A stretch of DNA of 64,000 bases from Candidatus Hodarchaeota archaeon (GTDB lineage Archaea > Asgardarchaeota > Heimdallarchaeia > Hodarchaeales > Hodarchaeaceae). Shown here one piece after another: positions 1-9,532 of the stretch; position 1 is the stretch's first letter, and each line of letters starts with the position of its first letter. The stretch is taken from contig JAEOSR010000112.1 of assembly GCA_016840285.1 (NCBI GenBank), forward strand, positions 34,538-98,537, in the 5' to 3' direction. Made by a program: the position numbers and the translations under genes. The notes beneath the pieces are model-generated. The model worked only from the letters and a program-made list of their open reading frames with translations, was not told the DNA's origin and searched no databases.

Positions 1-1135
1 TTTGAAACATCTCATAAAATGAAAGAAGTTGTCCTTCTTCTTCAATTTGTTTCAAAATTTCTTTCTGAATTTCTATTACTAAGTCAATAATTGTTATTTC
101 TTCACCAATGGGTACGTTTTTCGACCATTCAGCTATCTTTATCCGTAGTAAAATCCCCAAGAAATTGTCAAATGTTTTTTCTAATCCCTTTGGGTGGAAT
201 TCTTTTCTTGGTGTTAACTTGTTAAGATTTGTTGTAAAATCATAATCATAGGTTTTCTTTACTTCAATGAAGTATGAATAGTCTTCAGGAGGATTAGATA
301 AAATCGAATCTAATCCACCACTGAGATAACTAGTGAAAAAATTAGTAATTTCTTCATCAGTAAAGCTAACCTCCGCTACTCTATTGGCAATGCTAATAAT
401 TCTTCTTAATCCTAGAACTGCGCCAACATTTTGCGTAAAAGAACGATGAACAGCATCCATGATTTGGGAAACATTTCTTCCTCCTCCAAGAGAAATCTCG
501 GGATATTCAAAAATTATGCCTAACTTCTCATAAACCTCTTTATACTTAATGAATTCTTCAAAAATTAACCTATAACACTTTGTCTCATCTTCTTTGTAAA
601 CATTCCAAATATAAGCTTTTGACGCTTCTTCGAGTAGTTCTCTTCCAGAAATATCTAACATTCTTTCAAAATGACTGAGGATCCTCTTTTCAAATTCTGG
701 ATAGAGAAATCTTTCGGTTTTAACACTTTTGAGAAGTTTTGTTATAAACGGAGAATCTTCCCCAGGGATTTTCTGAAGTTTATTTCTTGAAATTATGGTT
801 TTATACTCCTCGGAAATCTCTGACGTCATCTCTTCTTGAGCTTGCGTGGTTTCATCTAGTGTCTCAATCTTTAATGCTTCTTCTACCAGATCGTGATTGC
901 TGTTAATGAATGAAAATATCAATGAGGAAGTAATTTTTCCTTCAGTGAGTTCTGGATGTCCTTCCTCATAAACCCTCCAAAAACGTTGCTGAAATCCCTC
1001 CTCTTGAAACTTTTCTTCGTTTTCTTCAAACGCTCTGAAAACTGTCAATCTGCGGGAAACCATGCTCTGTGGTATTTCATCAAGCTTGAGGTGATCACAA
1101 ATAGTCTTTAACAATCTAGCTTTCTCACTGTTCAA
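1..1135 (-). CDS. Unrecognised protein, 3' end cut by window edge
   Basis: An open frame of 378 codons runs off the left edge of the window, so the C-terminus is missing. The start is a TTG at 1135. It is the first start codon after an in-frame TAA at 1157-1159, and it has a GCAGGAG ribosome site about ten bases upstream. The visible part is rich in Glu, Lys and Phe, looks alpha-helical and soluble, and shows no signal peptide, membrane segment, P-loop or metal motif. I do not recognise the family. It is transcribed away from the RadA-like/PolB2 cassette, with a 450-base gap between them, so there is no reason to link the two. Confidence 0.75.
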   Translation of the reverse strand, partial: MNSEKARLLKTICDHLKLDEIPQSMVSRRLTVFRAFEENEEKFQEEGFQQRFWRVYEEGHPELTEGKITSSLIFSFINSNHDLVEEALKIETLDETTQAQEEMTSEISEEYKTIISRNKLQKIPGEDSPFITKLLKSVKTERFLYPEFEKRILSHFERMLDISGRELLEEASKAYIWNVYKEDETKCYRLIFEEFIKYKEVYEKLGIIFEYPEISLGGGRNVSQIMDAVHRSFTQNVGAVLGLRRIISIANRVAEVSFTDEEITNFFTSYLSGGLDSILSNPPEDYSYFIEVKKTYDYDFTTNLNKLTPRKEFHPKGLEKTFDNFLGILLRIKIAEWSKNVPIGEEITIIDLVIEIQKEILKQIEEEGQLLSFYEMFQ

Positions 1136-1586
1136 TTGAGGTTTTCTCCTGCGGGATTACAAGTCCTGATTGCTATTTTCGTACTTTATCAATGTTAGAG
1201 GAGCGTAGATTTCGAAATTTTCATAACCTGAGTATTCATGAAGAAATGATTCTTGTTTGTTAGACCTATTAATTTTAGCTCATGCTTCCTTAAAAAAACA
1301 TTTGTATTCTATTACCGACAAAATCACAATTTCCATGATTAATTCACAAAAGATTCAATGTTAGGCTTTGAAAATAAGAATAAAAACACAATCTCCTGTT
1401 TCAAGATTTTTCTAAGTCTTAGATAGCAGTTCTTTACTGGAAGATCTAAATCACATTTTAATCGAGTGAAAAAATCGGTCTGATTCCTCAATCTGACACT
1501 TCAATTCGCTTTTGTCATTTTCAGATATCTCTCAGACTGTGTCGCAGATTTGAGGGAGGGGAATGTATACCGTTATGTGACTAGGG
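1136..1586. other. Intergenic region between divergent genes
   Basis: AT-rich spacer of about 450 bases separating the leftward partial gene from the rightward RadA-like/PolB2 cassette, so it should hold both promoters. A purine-rich stretch (gggagggg, 1554-1561) lies about 25 bases before the cassette's ATG. I found no convincing TATA box, repeat or RNA gene. Confidence 0.6.
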
Positions 1587-2396
1587 ATGATCCAAGATTA
1601 TCGGAATCGTGACGCACTTCCTGACAATTTTATTTCTGCTGATGTGCGACGTCAGCAGCTGCGACAATGCCTTCGACTTGGTATAGCACACCTAGATGAC
1701 CTATTAGTGCTACACCCAGGCAGTTTGGCTTTGATTCAGGGGGATTTACCAAACTCCATCCTACGCACATTCATTACCCAGCTCACGGTATCGCTACTGA
1801 TAAGCAATCCTGGTGTAGATCTAGCCTTTGTTGATGGAGCGAATCTATTTCCGTACTTTGAGATCTCACTCGAAGCGAGGAAGCATGGTTTGGATCCACT
1901 TGGAATACTAGATAGGATTCAACTATCACGTGCGTTTAATTATCATCAAATGACTGAAATTCTTTTCACGAAGCTTCCTCGACTGATTGATACGAACCCC
2001 CGTATTCGCATTATTTTAGTACCTCAGATTTCGTCCCTTTACTTGTCAAAAGAAGCGCTCCAGTATCTGGAATACGACAAGTTAACGTCCACATCCTCCA
2101 TTCTCGAGCTCACACAGGCAATTGGAAAGTTGAAGAGCCTTAGTCTGCAACATGACTTGGTAGGAATAACAACTGCGGAAAATGCGCCTCATTCAAACCA
2201 CAAAGCGCTTGGAGGGACATTTCTGTCGCATTCTGCTACTGATGTCATTCGAGTGGCAGTAACTCCTGATAGTAATCGACAGAACTACGTACTTCTTTTT
2301 ACTGTCCAAAAAGGCGGGCCAGTAGTCCAGGTTAAACTTTCGTACACAGCGGAAAGGGAAGAAAAGCATCAAGTACCCTTAACTCAATTCTGGTAA
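1587..2396 (+). CDS. RadA/RadB-like RecA-fold protein with lost Walker A
   Basis: A 269-residue protein with the layout of an archaeal RadA/RadB core. The first core strand and P-loop position is near residues 46-60. The strand-plus-helix around 78-98 (VDLAFVDGANLF) sits where RadB has its IDTE/F segment, and the following stretch, GLDPLGILDRIQLSRA, is typical of RadB-type proteins. The P-loop reads GDLPNS at 52-57 instead of GxxGxGKT, so ATP binding is probably lost. It opens a tight same-strand cassette with a small helical protein (5-base gap) and a PolB2-type polymerase (21-base gap). A structural partner of the polymerase, like the RecA-like ImuA of bacterial mutasomes, is an inference. 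Family fold confident, function not. Confidence 0.8.
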   Translation: MIQDYRNRDALPDNFISADVRRQQLRQCLRLGIAHLDDLLVLHPGSLALIQGDLPNSILRTFITQLTVSLLISNPGVDLAFVDGANLFPYFEISLEARKHGLDPLGILDRIQLSRAFNYHQMTEILFTKLPRLIDTNPRIRIILVPQISSLYLSKEALQYLEYDKLTSTSSILELTQAIGKLKSLSLQHDLVGITTAENAPHSNHKALGGTFLSHSATDVIRVAVTPDSNRQNYVLLFTVQKGGPVVQVKLSYTAEREEKHQVPLTQFW

Positions 2397-2401
2397 TTCT
2401 T

Positions 2402-2701
2402 ATGGGCCGAACTTTACCATCTTACCGTAGAATGCTTGAGAAAGAGCGTGCTCTCTGGCAGGCACATTATGCAAACCGTTTACGTGAACCATATCGGACC
2501 AGTTTTGCCGATCTTTGGTTGTTTGCCTTCCAGCTAGCAGATGCTGCGTCTGCAAACACACGGCCCATAATCTTTGATAACGTTGTGATGTCAATGCTAA
2601 TCGGACAACACTCCGAAATACAGAAGTTGAAAGACGAACTGGCATGGTTAAGGAAGAAATTGATGCAAATCACAGGTAGTGACCACAAGAGGGAGATTTA
2701 G
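2402..2701 (+). CDS. Small helical protein of the PolB2 cassette
   Basis: A 99-residue, mostly alpha-helical protein. The N-terminal half is basic and aromatic (RMLEKERALWQAHYANRLRE), the middle is more hydrophobic, and residues 72-90 (EIQKLKDELAWLRKKL) look like a short coiled coil. There are no cysteines or metal motifs. It starts 5 bases after the RadA-like stop and ends 21 bases before the polymerase ATG, so all three are probably co-transcribed and the product may bridge or regulate the other two. I do not recognise the family by name. A leftward frame overlapping the same DNA (2400-2645) is a shadow. Confidence 0.75.
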   Translation: MGRTLPSYRRMLEKERALWQAHYANRLREPYRTSFADLWLFAFQLADAASANTRPIIFDNVVMSMLIGQHSEIQKLKDELAWLRKKLMQITGSDHKREI

Positions 2702-2722
2702 CTACTAATTGGAACTATTAAT

Positions 2723-4978
2723 ATGTCTCAGATCCGCGCATGGCTCCACGAAGTCGAAGCTGCCGATTGGGGGGTACGTACGTACTGGATCACTGAGAAA
2801 AAGGTCATTCAAGCCTTTTACCCCCTCACGGCTGAATTCTTTCTTGCGAAAACCGATGACTACACCGAAAAACAATTACTGAGTCATCCCCACATTGAAA
2901 AGATAGAAAAAGTGTCAAGATACCTTTCTATCCATGATCAGAAACCGTCATCGGTTTTTTGTATTCGAGTCAACCCTCGTCGAATCCGAGCTACTTATGA
3001 AGATTTACGTAAGTATTGGGGCGAATATCTCCACAATGCAGATTTGAGCTTGTGGCAGCAATTTTGCTTTCAGACAAAACTTTTCCCTTATGCTTATGCA
3101 GAAATCGATGTCATCAACGGACAGTTGAAGAACTGGCAGCTGCTTGAGTCCTATACTCAAATGGACTATCAACCAGTACCATTTCGTGTCCTCTGGTTCC
3201 AGCCCTTTTTTGAAGACTCGAATCTTTCTAGAGGAAAAATAACCAAAGTTTTGATACGTAGATCGGTGATTGATCAAGAGGAGGAGCCAATTGTCTTCGA
3301 AGAACAGACAGAAGCAGAAATCATACGTAATAGCATCCAGTATATTCAACGAGTGGATCCTGATCTTTTGTTCACGCGAGGAGGGGATACCTTTGTTCCG
3401 ATTCTCGCAGAGCATTCTGTCCTGGCTGGGGCAGGACATCTACGTGTTGGTCGCGGCTCCCGTCCCTTGAGAAGTTATGTCCGACGCAAGGATGCAGGTA
3501 GTCGGGGTCACAGTTACATGTCGTATGGGCGTGTCTTTTACTCTCAACACGGGGTTTACTTTGATGGAGGACGTCATCACTACGATGTGGGGAATAGTTT
3601 TATGTGGAAAGACGGAAATATCGCAGGTATTCATGAACTAGTGCGTTTGGGCTGTAGTGATCCCCAGCGCATTGCTCGTGGTACCATAGGGACTACGTTG
3701 TCCGCCGTACAGATGCGAACCGCTTATTATCGAGACACACTGATCCCCGCACGAAAAGCGGATCCAGAATCATTCCGTCCAGCTTGGACCATAGAAACCG
3801 ATGTAGGAGGGCTTGTGTTTTCACCCCGAGTTGGTTTCCATGCGAATGTGACGGAACTCGATTTTTTATCGATGTACCCGAATATCATGATTCATAGGAA
3901 TGTTTCCCCTGAAACCGTCAACTGTACGTGCTGTGCAAACGATAAGAAGCAGGTTGTCCCCCTTACTAATTACCATATTTGCACGAAAAAACCTGGTATC
4001 ATCAGCCTTTCTCTTAAAAACATTTTAAATCGACGCCAACACTACAAAGCTAAACGGAACCTGCATCCTGACTACGACCGCCGCCAGAAGGTGCTTAAAT
4101 GGCTCCTTGTCTGCTGCTTTGGTTACCAAGGATATAGAAACGCACGTTTTGGGCGTATTGAGTCTCACGAGGTGATCTCCGCTTACAGTCGACATGGGTT
4201 AACTCTCACCCAACAAATTGCCTCACGTTATGGGTTGGAGGTTGTGGCTGGCATTGTGGATTCAGTTTGGGTGAAAGATCCCGAGGAAGAACCACTCTCA
4301 CTAGATAAGGTGCGTGAATTACGTCAAGAAGTAGCTGACACTGTCAAACTGCCAGTCGATCATACCTGTGACTACTACTGGATCATCTTCTTACCCCGCC
4401 GCCATGAACTAGGGATAGGAGTACTAAATCGATATTATGGTCTGAAGACGGACGGAACATTTCGTATCCGGGGTATTGAAATCCGCCAGTCAAGCAGTCC
4501 TCCATTCATCAAAAAACTCCAAATGAATATGTTAAACATCTTAGCCAAGGCCAGATCAAGAGAACAATTTCAAATAGCTAGCCAACGGGCTGAGATGTTC
4601 ATGAAAAAATGTAGCAAGGAACTGGAAACAGGAAATGTCCCTCTTGAAGAATTATTAATAACGATTCGTCCCTCACGTTCTCCTGAGGAATATGTCAATA
4701 ACTCTCGACAAGCGATTGCTGCTAAACAGCTAGCTGCTTTAGGGCTAAATATTGAACCTGGGATGAAGATCCGTTATCTTATCCTAGATGCTCATGCAAA
4801 GGACTACAAGAAACGAGTGAAGGCAGAACAACTTTTAAGAGGAAACGAACAATATGATGTTGAGGAATATCAAAAATTAATGATCAGGGCTTACGAAAAT
4901 TTAATCCCCCCTGAATTCAACAAAGAAAGCCCAACACTAGAATCGTTTTTGCCATTACATGCAGTCCAAGATATTTAG
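2723..4978 (+). CDS. PolB2-type B-family DNA polymerase, exonuclease-dead
   Basis: A 751-residue B-family polymerase, short for the family. Motif A is intact in form (ELDFLSMYP, catalytic D380). Motif B keeps the lysine (K459) but reads VCCFG where NSxYG is usual. Motif C reads GIVDS, keeping the second metal-binding aspartate (D513) and losing the first. In the N-terminal exonuclease region the DxE of Exo I and the NxxxFD of Exo II are not present (the Exo II area reads TRGGDTF near 218), so proofreading is probably absent. These losses are typical of archaeal PolB2 rather than replicative PolB1/B3. It ends the cassette and its last 4 bases overlap the stop of a convergent GTPase gene. A role in damage tolerance is inferred from family. 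Confidence 0.9.
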   Translation: MSQIRAWLHEVEAADWGVRTYWITEKKVIQAFYPLTAEFFLAKTDDYTEKQLLSHPHIEKIEKVSRYLSIHDQKPSSVFCIRVNPRRIRATYEDLRKYWGEYLHNADLSLWQQFCFQTKLFPYAYAEIDVINGQLKNWQLLESYTQMDYQPVPFRVLWFQPFFEDSNLSRGKITKVLIRRSVIDQEEEPIVFEEQTEAEIIRNSIQYIQRVDPDLLFTRGGDTFVPILAEHSVLAGAGHLRVGRGSRPLRSYVRRKDAGSRGHSYMSYGRVFYSQHGVYFDGGRHHYDVGNSFMWKDGNIAGIHELVRLGCSDPQRIARGTIGTTLSAVQMRTAYYRDTLIPARKADPESFRPAWTIETDVGGLVFSPRVGFHANVTELDFLSMYPNIMIHRNVSPETVNCTCCANDKKQVVPLTNYHICTKKPGIISLSLKNILNRRQHYKAKRNLHPDYDRRQKVLKWLLVCCFGYQGYRNARFGRIESHEVISAYSRHGLTLTQQIASRYGLEVVAGIVDSVWVKDPEEEPLSLDKVRELRQEVADTVKLPVDHTCDYYWIIFLPRRHELGIGVLNRYYGLKTDGTFRIRGIEIRQSSSPPFIKKLQMNMLNILAKARSREQFQIASQRAEMFMKKCSKELETGNVPLEELLITIRPSRSPEEYVNNSRQAIAAKQLAALGLNIEPGMKIRYLILDAHAKDYKKRVKAEQLLRGNEQYDVEEYQKLMIRAYENLIPPEFNKESPTLESFLPLHAVQDI

Positions 4979-6306
4979 AATCTTTTTAGTTCCCGTTTCA
5001 CTCTTCTCTCCTTCCGACTCGGTTCTTTGAGTTTGGTCAACGTTTCTTGAATTATAGATTCTAGCATTTGCAGGACACCATCACCTGATAGTGCATTAGT
5101 GTCAAACCGATTTCCCATCTCATTAAGTAATTCTTCAGCATTAGCTGTCCTATGAAGGGCAAACCTGATATCTTCTGTTGTAATTGGCAAATTCAACCCA
5201 AATTTACACCATTTATCGCGTACTCGTCTAAGGTGAGCTGATTCATCATCCTGTTGTTTTATCTTCCCTCCAACTGAGTATTGAACGGCTAGGGGCCTAG
5301 ATTGGTATAGTACAGTGCGAAGGTCTTCCCATACTTGTTCCGCTTCTGTACTTTCTTCTTCCTTAACAGTGACTTTTTGGTTATAGACTAACTGAGCTGC
5401 AATCTCTCTACAAAGAGCTTTTGTGTTGACCTCACTCATTAAATCTGTTTTATAGGTACTATCAAATTCCCTGATAGCATTGTAGATTAATGCTTCTAAA
5501 TCTGGGAATGCAACCTGATTGTCCGTGATTTCGGCTTTCACAAACTGTTCTTCTTTTTCTGCATCCATTAAAGATGGAAAGAAATATTCTCCTTTCCCAT
5601 GGTTCATAATATCAGTAAATTCACTCATAATTGATTGAAGTGCCCCCTCTCGCCACTCTGTGTCTTGAATGTGCTTTTCTAGATCGATCTTATTTCCACA
5701 ATAGACTATTCTGGATAAATTGGATTCATTCTCTGTTGTCATTATCCCAAGAACCCTTTTGATATGTTCAATGCTGTTATAGCAGGATAATTCTCTGGAT
5801 TTATCGAAAACAACGATCAAATTGTCATCAGGGCCAGCCATCTTAGCCAAGACGTCCCTGAAATGATCGAAGATGTTCTGACCCCCCACATCATTTCCTA
5901 TAAGTCTGATTTTGTATGTAGCGTCATTCCATGTAAAGGGAAAGACGTATTCAAAATCCTCGAGTCCTATTGTTTCTGTATCAAGACTGACCGTCCTAAT
6001 ATCCCACTTGATACTGCCATAACGGACAAAAAAGCCGCGTCTTTCAGCCCAGCTACGAAATGCTGGGGAGATTTCTCCTTCATCATCAGGGAGTTCTTGA
6101 TTGAATTTTGATTGATCGGCCTTTACGGATAATGAATAGACTTTTTGCAGGTATTCTATTAATAATTGAGCAAGTATTATCAGTATTTGTGTTTTACCAG
6201 ACATTCCATCTCCAATAAAAATCAATTTGACCACAGCGTCTTCCATGGCAGTCAAACTAATACGATCTGGGTGGAACCCGACCAAACTATGAATTTCGTT
6301 TACCAC
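4975..6306 (-). CDS. Divergent Ras-superfamily GTPase with long insertion and C-terminal helical region
   Basis: A 443-residue protein with a GTPase core: G1 GDGMSGKT at 32-39, G3 DVGGQ at 139-143 and G4 NKID at 205-208. About 100 residues separate G1 from G3, roughly twice the usual distance, so there is an acidic and charged insertion before switch I. Residues 290-443 form a helical C-terminal extension with a basic end. The start is GTG at 6306 with AAGGAG nine bases upstream; an ATG at 6246 is an alternative. There is no membrane segment or prenylation cysteine. It converges with the PolB2 gene, overlapping by 4 bases. It resembles Rab, Arf or MglA proteins only in motifs, and its partner is unknown. 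Confidence 0.85.
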   Translation of the reverse strand: MVNEIHSLVGFHPDRISLTAMEDAVVKLIFIGDGMSGKTQILIILAQLLIEYLQKVYSLSVKADQSKFNQELPDDEGEISPAFRSWAERRGFFVRYGSIKWDIRTVSLDTETIGLEDFEYVFPFTWNDATYKIRLIGNDVGGQNIFDHFRDVLAKMAGPDDNLIVVFDKSRELSCYNSIEHIKRVLGIMTTENESNLSRIVYCGNKIDLEKHIQDTEWREGALQSIMSEFTDIMNHGKGEYFFPSLMDAEKEEQFVKAEITDNQVAFPDLEALIYNAIREFDSTYKTDLMSEVNTKALCREIAAQLVYNQKVTVKEEESTEAEQVWEDLRTVLYQSRPLAVQYSVGGKIKQQDDESAHLRRVRDKWCKFGLNLPITTEDIRFALHRTANAEELLNEMGNRFDTNALSGDGVLQMLESIIQETLTKLKEPSRKERRVKRELKRF

Positions 6307-6326
6307 CTTATCTAACTCCTTGGCTA

Positions 6327-6339
6327 ATTTTTTATACCC
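6327..6339 (-). promoter_or_regulatory. TATA box for the divergent GTPase gene
   Basis: Read leftward this is GTATAAAAAAT, a good archaeal TATA box. Its distance would put transcription start close to the GTG at 6306. This conflicts with the AAGGAG ribosome site at 6316-6321, which would then lie upstream of the transcript. Either the message is leaderless or an upstream TATA is used. Confidence 0.45.
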
Positions 6340-6531
6340 TTGAAATAATAAAAAAGATTTTCATTTAGTTTTTATCGGCCATTTTTTTTTAATTTTGTAT
6401 TATGTGACAATAATAATAATTAAGTATGAAGTAAATGCAGTAAGTAATGCGCAGATTAATTTTTGATCTTCGAAATTCTCTAAATTACGGAAAGAGATTA
6501 AGCTTGAAAAAATTATAGTTGGAATTTAACA

Positions 6532-7662
6532 ATGAATGAATCAAACTCAAATGATTCAGAAGATAAATTGACATTGAGAAAGCAATTGCAGGAAATAGCT
6601 CGAGAGAAGAAAATTCTGAAAGGAATACAAAAATACTACGAAAAACTAGGAACTTTTGACCCAAAAACAGGCGTATCCCGAATTGAATTCAAAACTTATC
6701 TTGATGACAATGGGTATTCTCAGGTACGGGAGAATTTTTTGGCAGAAATTAAATCAAAGATCCAAACACGGATATCAGAGCTTGATAGGGTTGTAACAAC
6801 TAAATCTGATAAAATTAAACGTCAAGAGGAATTAGAAACACAGAAGTATATAGAAGAACGTATAAAAGTACGCCAGGAAGCTGAAAGCGAACCAAGTGAA
6901 ACTGATCTTGGTAACTTAAAACAAATCTTATTCATTCCCTCGTGGCGAAGATTGATAGAGAAGGAGAATTTTAAGGGATTCTACCTAAATCAACCTGTGC
7001 ATGAAATAATTCATGATAATGTCGTTTTATTACCTGATTTTGCAGTTACAGGATTAGAAGAAACCCGAGGGGAGGCTTTTATCCTGTTAACGGGAGTAGG
7101 TATCTATTATACACAGTTTCGATTACACCCAGGAGAAATAATTGATGCATACCGCGAAATTACTGGTATTGTGTTACCACTAGATATTTATGAGAAGAGT
7201 CAAGATCTCTCTGGATCAATTATTGATTCACAAGATCTTCTTATGACTGAATATATGACAACCATTCCTTTCTCATTGTTCAATGTAGAGCAAACAAAAC
7301 AGATGTATCTTCGGGGGGTAGTGGCACGAAACATCTATCATCCATATAAGGAGTGTTTTGAAAGACTTTTGAAAGTTTGCCAAGATCCCAATAGTTTAAG
7401 AATGGAAGAAGGCCTGAAGGTTTTATCAGGAGGTTTGAACAGAAATATTCCTCTGTACACAAATGAGATCCTAATTGAAGAATCGATAGGAGATTATTCA
7501 AAATTGATAGCTGGAATCAAGAATATCCAACCAAAGCTCGAAAAAATTATCTCTGATCTTCAAATTCAAGGTTTGAAGAAACCAATTTTTCAAAAAATCC
7601 TACAAATTAAGAAAGATTTCGTAAATATAGGATACCCCCGACTTTTAGATTGGATGCCTTGA
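6532..7662 (+). CDS. Unrecognised soluble protein with N-terminal coiled coil
   Basis: A 376-residue protein. Residues 1-125 are strongly charged and probably coiled-coil (LRKQLQEIAREKKILKGI and later Lys/Glu-rich repeats). From about 135 onward it looks like a globular mixed alpha/beta domain (WRRLIEKENFKGFYLNQPV and a strand-rich part near 170-200). There is no signal peptide, membrane helix, P-loop or obvious catalytic motif. It is divergent from the GTPase gene across a 225-base spacer and converges with the VOC gene nine bases downstream. I do not recognise the family. Confidence 0.8.
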   Translation: MNESNSNDSEDKLTLRKQLQEIAREKKILKGIQKYYEKLGTFDPKTGVSRIEFKTYLDDNGYSQVRENFLAEIKSKIQTRISELDRVVTTKSDKIKRQEELETQKYIEERIKVRQEAESEPSETDLGNLKQILFIPSWRRLIEKENFKGFYLNQPVHEIIHDNVVLLPDFAVTGLEETRGEAFILLTGVGIYYTQFRLHPGEIIDAYREITGIVLPLDIYEKSQDLSGSIIDSQDLLMTEYMTTIPFSLFNVEQTKQMYLRGVVARNIYHPYKECFERLLKVCQDPNSLRMEEGLKVLSGGLNRNIPLYTNEILIEESIGDYSKLIAGIKNIQPKLEKIISDLQIQGLKKPIFQKILQIKKDFVNIGYPRLLDWMP

Positions 7663-7671
7663 AAAACGTAC

Positions 7672-8034
7672 TTAATAGAGATCCCAGTTAAAATCTATTT
7701 CATGGAGAAAGGCTTGAAACTCCAGATCTATACCTTCCAGATCTTTTGCAAAAAACTGGTATATTTGGTATTTGTCGTTTGTAGCTGGTTTAGTGATAGC
7801 TAAATCCTTAATTTTCTCGTATATTTCATCTACTTCAGTTGTTGTTCTAAAAAAGAAAGTTAATAGCCAACCATGGTTGGTTTCACCTCTTTCACAGAAT
7901 CCAAACAAGAAATTATCATGTTTGAAAATAACACAGTCTTTTTGGTCTACCCAAATGGTTGCTCCAATTTTATCCATATATAATTCTTTTGTCTTCTTTA
8001 AGTCACTAGTTTTCAGGAATACGATCCCAGCCAT
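7672..8034 (-). CDS. VOC (glyoxalase/bleomycin resistance) superfamily protein
   Basis: A 120-residue protein with the layout of a VOC fold. It opens with VFLKTSDLKKTKELYMDKIGA, followed by strands, and repeats the pattern with FFFRTTTEVDEIYEKI and FFAKDLEGIDLEFQA near the end. The final Glu of DLEF is a usual metal-ligand position. VOC proteins can be lyases, dioxygenases or drug-binding proteins, and nothing here decides between them. It is a single leftward gene facing the end of the coiled-coil protein and divergent from the Mre11-like gene. Confidence 0.85.
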   Translation of the reverse strand: MAGIVFLKTSDLKKTKELYMDKIGATIWVDQKDCVIFKHDNFLFGFCERGETNHGWLLTFFFRTTTEVDEIYEKIKDLAITKPATNDKYQIYQFFAKDLEGIDLEFQAFLHEIDFNWDLY

Positions 8035-8274
8035 TCTTCACACCTATTCATGTTTATACAAATAAGGTGTCATAATCTATCAGATTTTATATTATCCCTA
8101 TTAAGCCATAAGTGCCTTCTCCTAAGATTTAGATCTTAGCAATGACTCTCAATAATGATACTCATTGAATGAACAGATATTTAACTAGTTTCATTTTGAT
8201 TTCAGTGGTGAGAACGATTTTAAGGGCCAAGGGGAGAGACATTTGGAGTTTAACAATGTCAAGGTTGAATTTAA

Positions 8275-9438
8275 GTGGATGATTTCATCAGATTTTTGCA
8301 TATTAGCGATAGTCACTTTGGTGTTCACTATGCTTTAAAACCAAGGAATTTGCTTCGTCGTGCTTATGGTGAGTTATTTTTTCAAAAAATAGCTGATGTT
8401 ATTCAGAAAGCAATTTCAGATCATCAGATTGATTTCATTATTCATTCAGGGGATTTTTTCAATAGAAGTAAACCTCCTCCTGATGTTATCGATCGTGCAG
8501 TAAAGTCTTTTCGGCCTGCATTCCAAAAAGAAATTCCTATCTACATTCTTCCAGGAAACCATGAAAGAAGTAAACTTCCCCTAGGTCTTCTCCCCTTTTC
8601 TAATGGAAATATCAACTTATTTAAAAAGCCTTCGTCATTTATTTTCGAAAAAAATGGTATCATAATCAAATTAACTGGTTTTCCCTACATAAGAAAAAAT
8701 GCGAGGAAAAAATTTAACTCGGTAGTCAAGAAAGCATGGTTTCAATGTAATGGTAAACATACTAAAAAACCAGACTATTCAATCTTAGTGGTTCATCAGC
8801 TAGTAGAAGGATCTTGTATCGAAAATTATACCTTCAGAAGAGGTCATAATGTCGTTTTGTTCCAACAGATTCCTCAAAGGTTTAATTACATAGCTTGTGG
8901 TCATGTTCATCGTTTCCAATTTCTTCGTAATACTAGAATGGATTCAATTCAATCAACTAATGAATTCTATTCAGTGAAACAGGATAATAATCAACATTCG
9001 TGGCAATTTAGAGATTTAACGTGTCAAAATTCGTCCCTCTTTCGAGGGCCTTTGATCTCATACGCTGGATCTCCCGAACGAGTATCCCTTGCTGAGAGAA
9101 AGGAACCTAAGGGGTATATCATTTGTCAATTACGGGCATCAAAACACGGAATTCAATCCATAGATTACCAATTTCATGAATTACCTGCTATTAAAATGGT
9201 GTATCTTGTTTGGGATTTATCTAAGACATCCATAGATAATTATGTTAAACAAACTCTTGCTACTCTATACAGAATCCATACAAACAGTACACACAATCAA
9301 AGAGAAAAAGGATTAACAGCTATTTTAAGAATAAAGATCAGAGGCAAAGGGAGTTATCCAAATGAAGATATCAAAAATCTTAGACAAGAAGCAGAGCGCT
9401 GTAATATCTATCTCACTTTTTCTTATAGATCAGCTTGA
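8275..9438 (+). CDS. Mre11/SbcD-like DNA repair metallophosphoesterase
   Basis: A 387-residue calcineurin-like phosphoesterase with all the metal motifs: DSH at 12-14, GDFFN at 59-63, GNHE at 94-97, HQ at 174-175, and GHVH at 209-212. A later YAGSPERVSLAE matches the conserved Mre11/SbcD segment that follows the catalytic core. Residues 290-387 would be the capping or partner-binding region. The start is GTG at 8275, directly after an in-frame TAA, with AAGG about ten bases upstream. Mre11 normally works with the Rad50 ATPase in double-strand break processing, but no Rad50 gene lies next to it, so this may be a stand-alone paralogue. Confidence 0.9.
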   Translation: MDDFIRFLHISDSHFGVHYALKPRNLLRRAYGELFFQKIADVIQKAISDHQIDFIIHSGDFFNRSKPPPDVIDRAVKSFRPAFQKEIPIYILPGNHERSKLPLGLLPFSNGNINLFKKPSSFIFEKNGIIIKLTGFPYIRKNARKKFNSVVKKAWFQCNGKHTKKPDYSILVVHQLVEGSCIENYTFRRGHNVVLFQQIPQRFNYIACGHVHRFQFLRNTRMDSIQSTNEFYSVKQDNNQHSWQFRDLTCQNSSLFRGPLISYAGSPERVSLAERKEPKGYIICQLRASKHGIQSIDYQFHELPAIKMVYLVWDLSKTSIDNYVKQTLATLYRIHTNSTHNQREKGLTAILRIKIRGKGSYPNEDIKNLRQEAERCNIYLTFSYRSA

Positions 9439-9532
9439 GAGAATTAGAATCCCCCTAGAAAGATTTGATGATTAAGATACCTCAAAAGGAATTATTAATA
9501 AAAAAAACCTGCTTAATTCATATGAAAGCTAA

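Noticed and set aside
2400..2645. An 81-codon leftward frame over the small cassette protein
   Set aside because: The rightward frame is placed neatly between the RadA-like and PolB2 genes; the leftward product has no recognisable feature.
3005..3439. A 144-codon leftward frame inside the PolB2 gene
   Set aside because: It is antisense to a polymerase with intact motif A; the translated product has no family features and no ribosome site.
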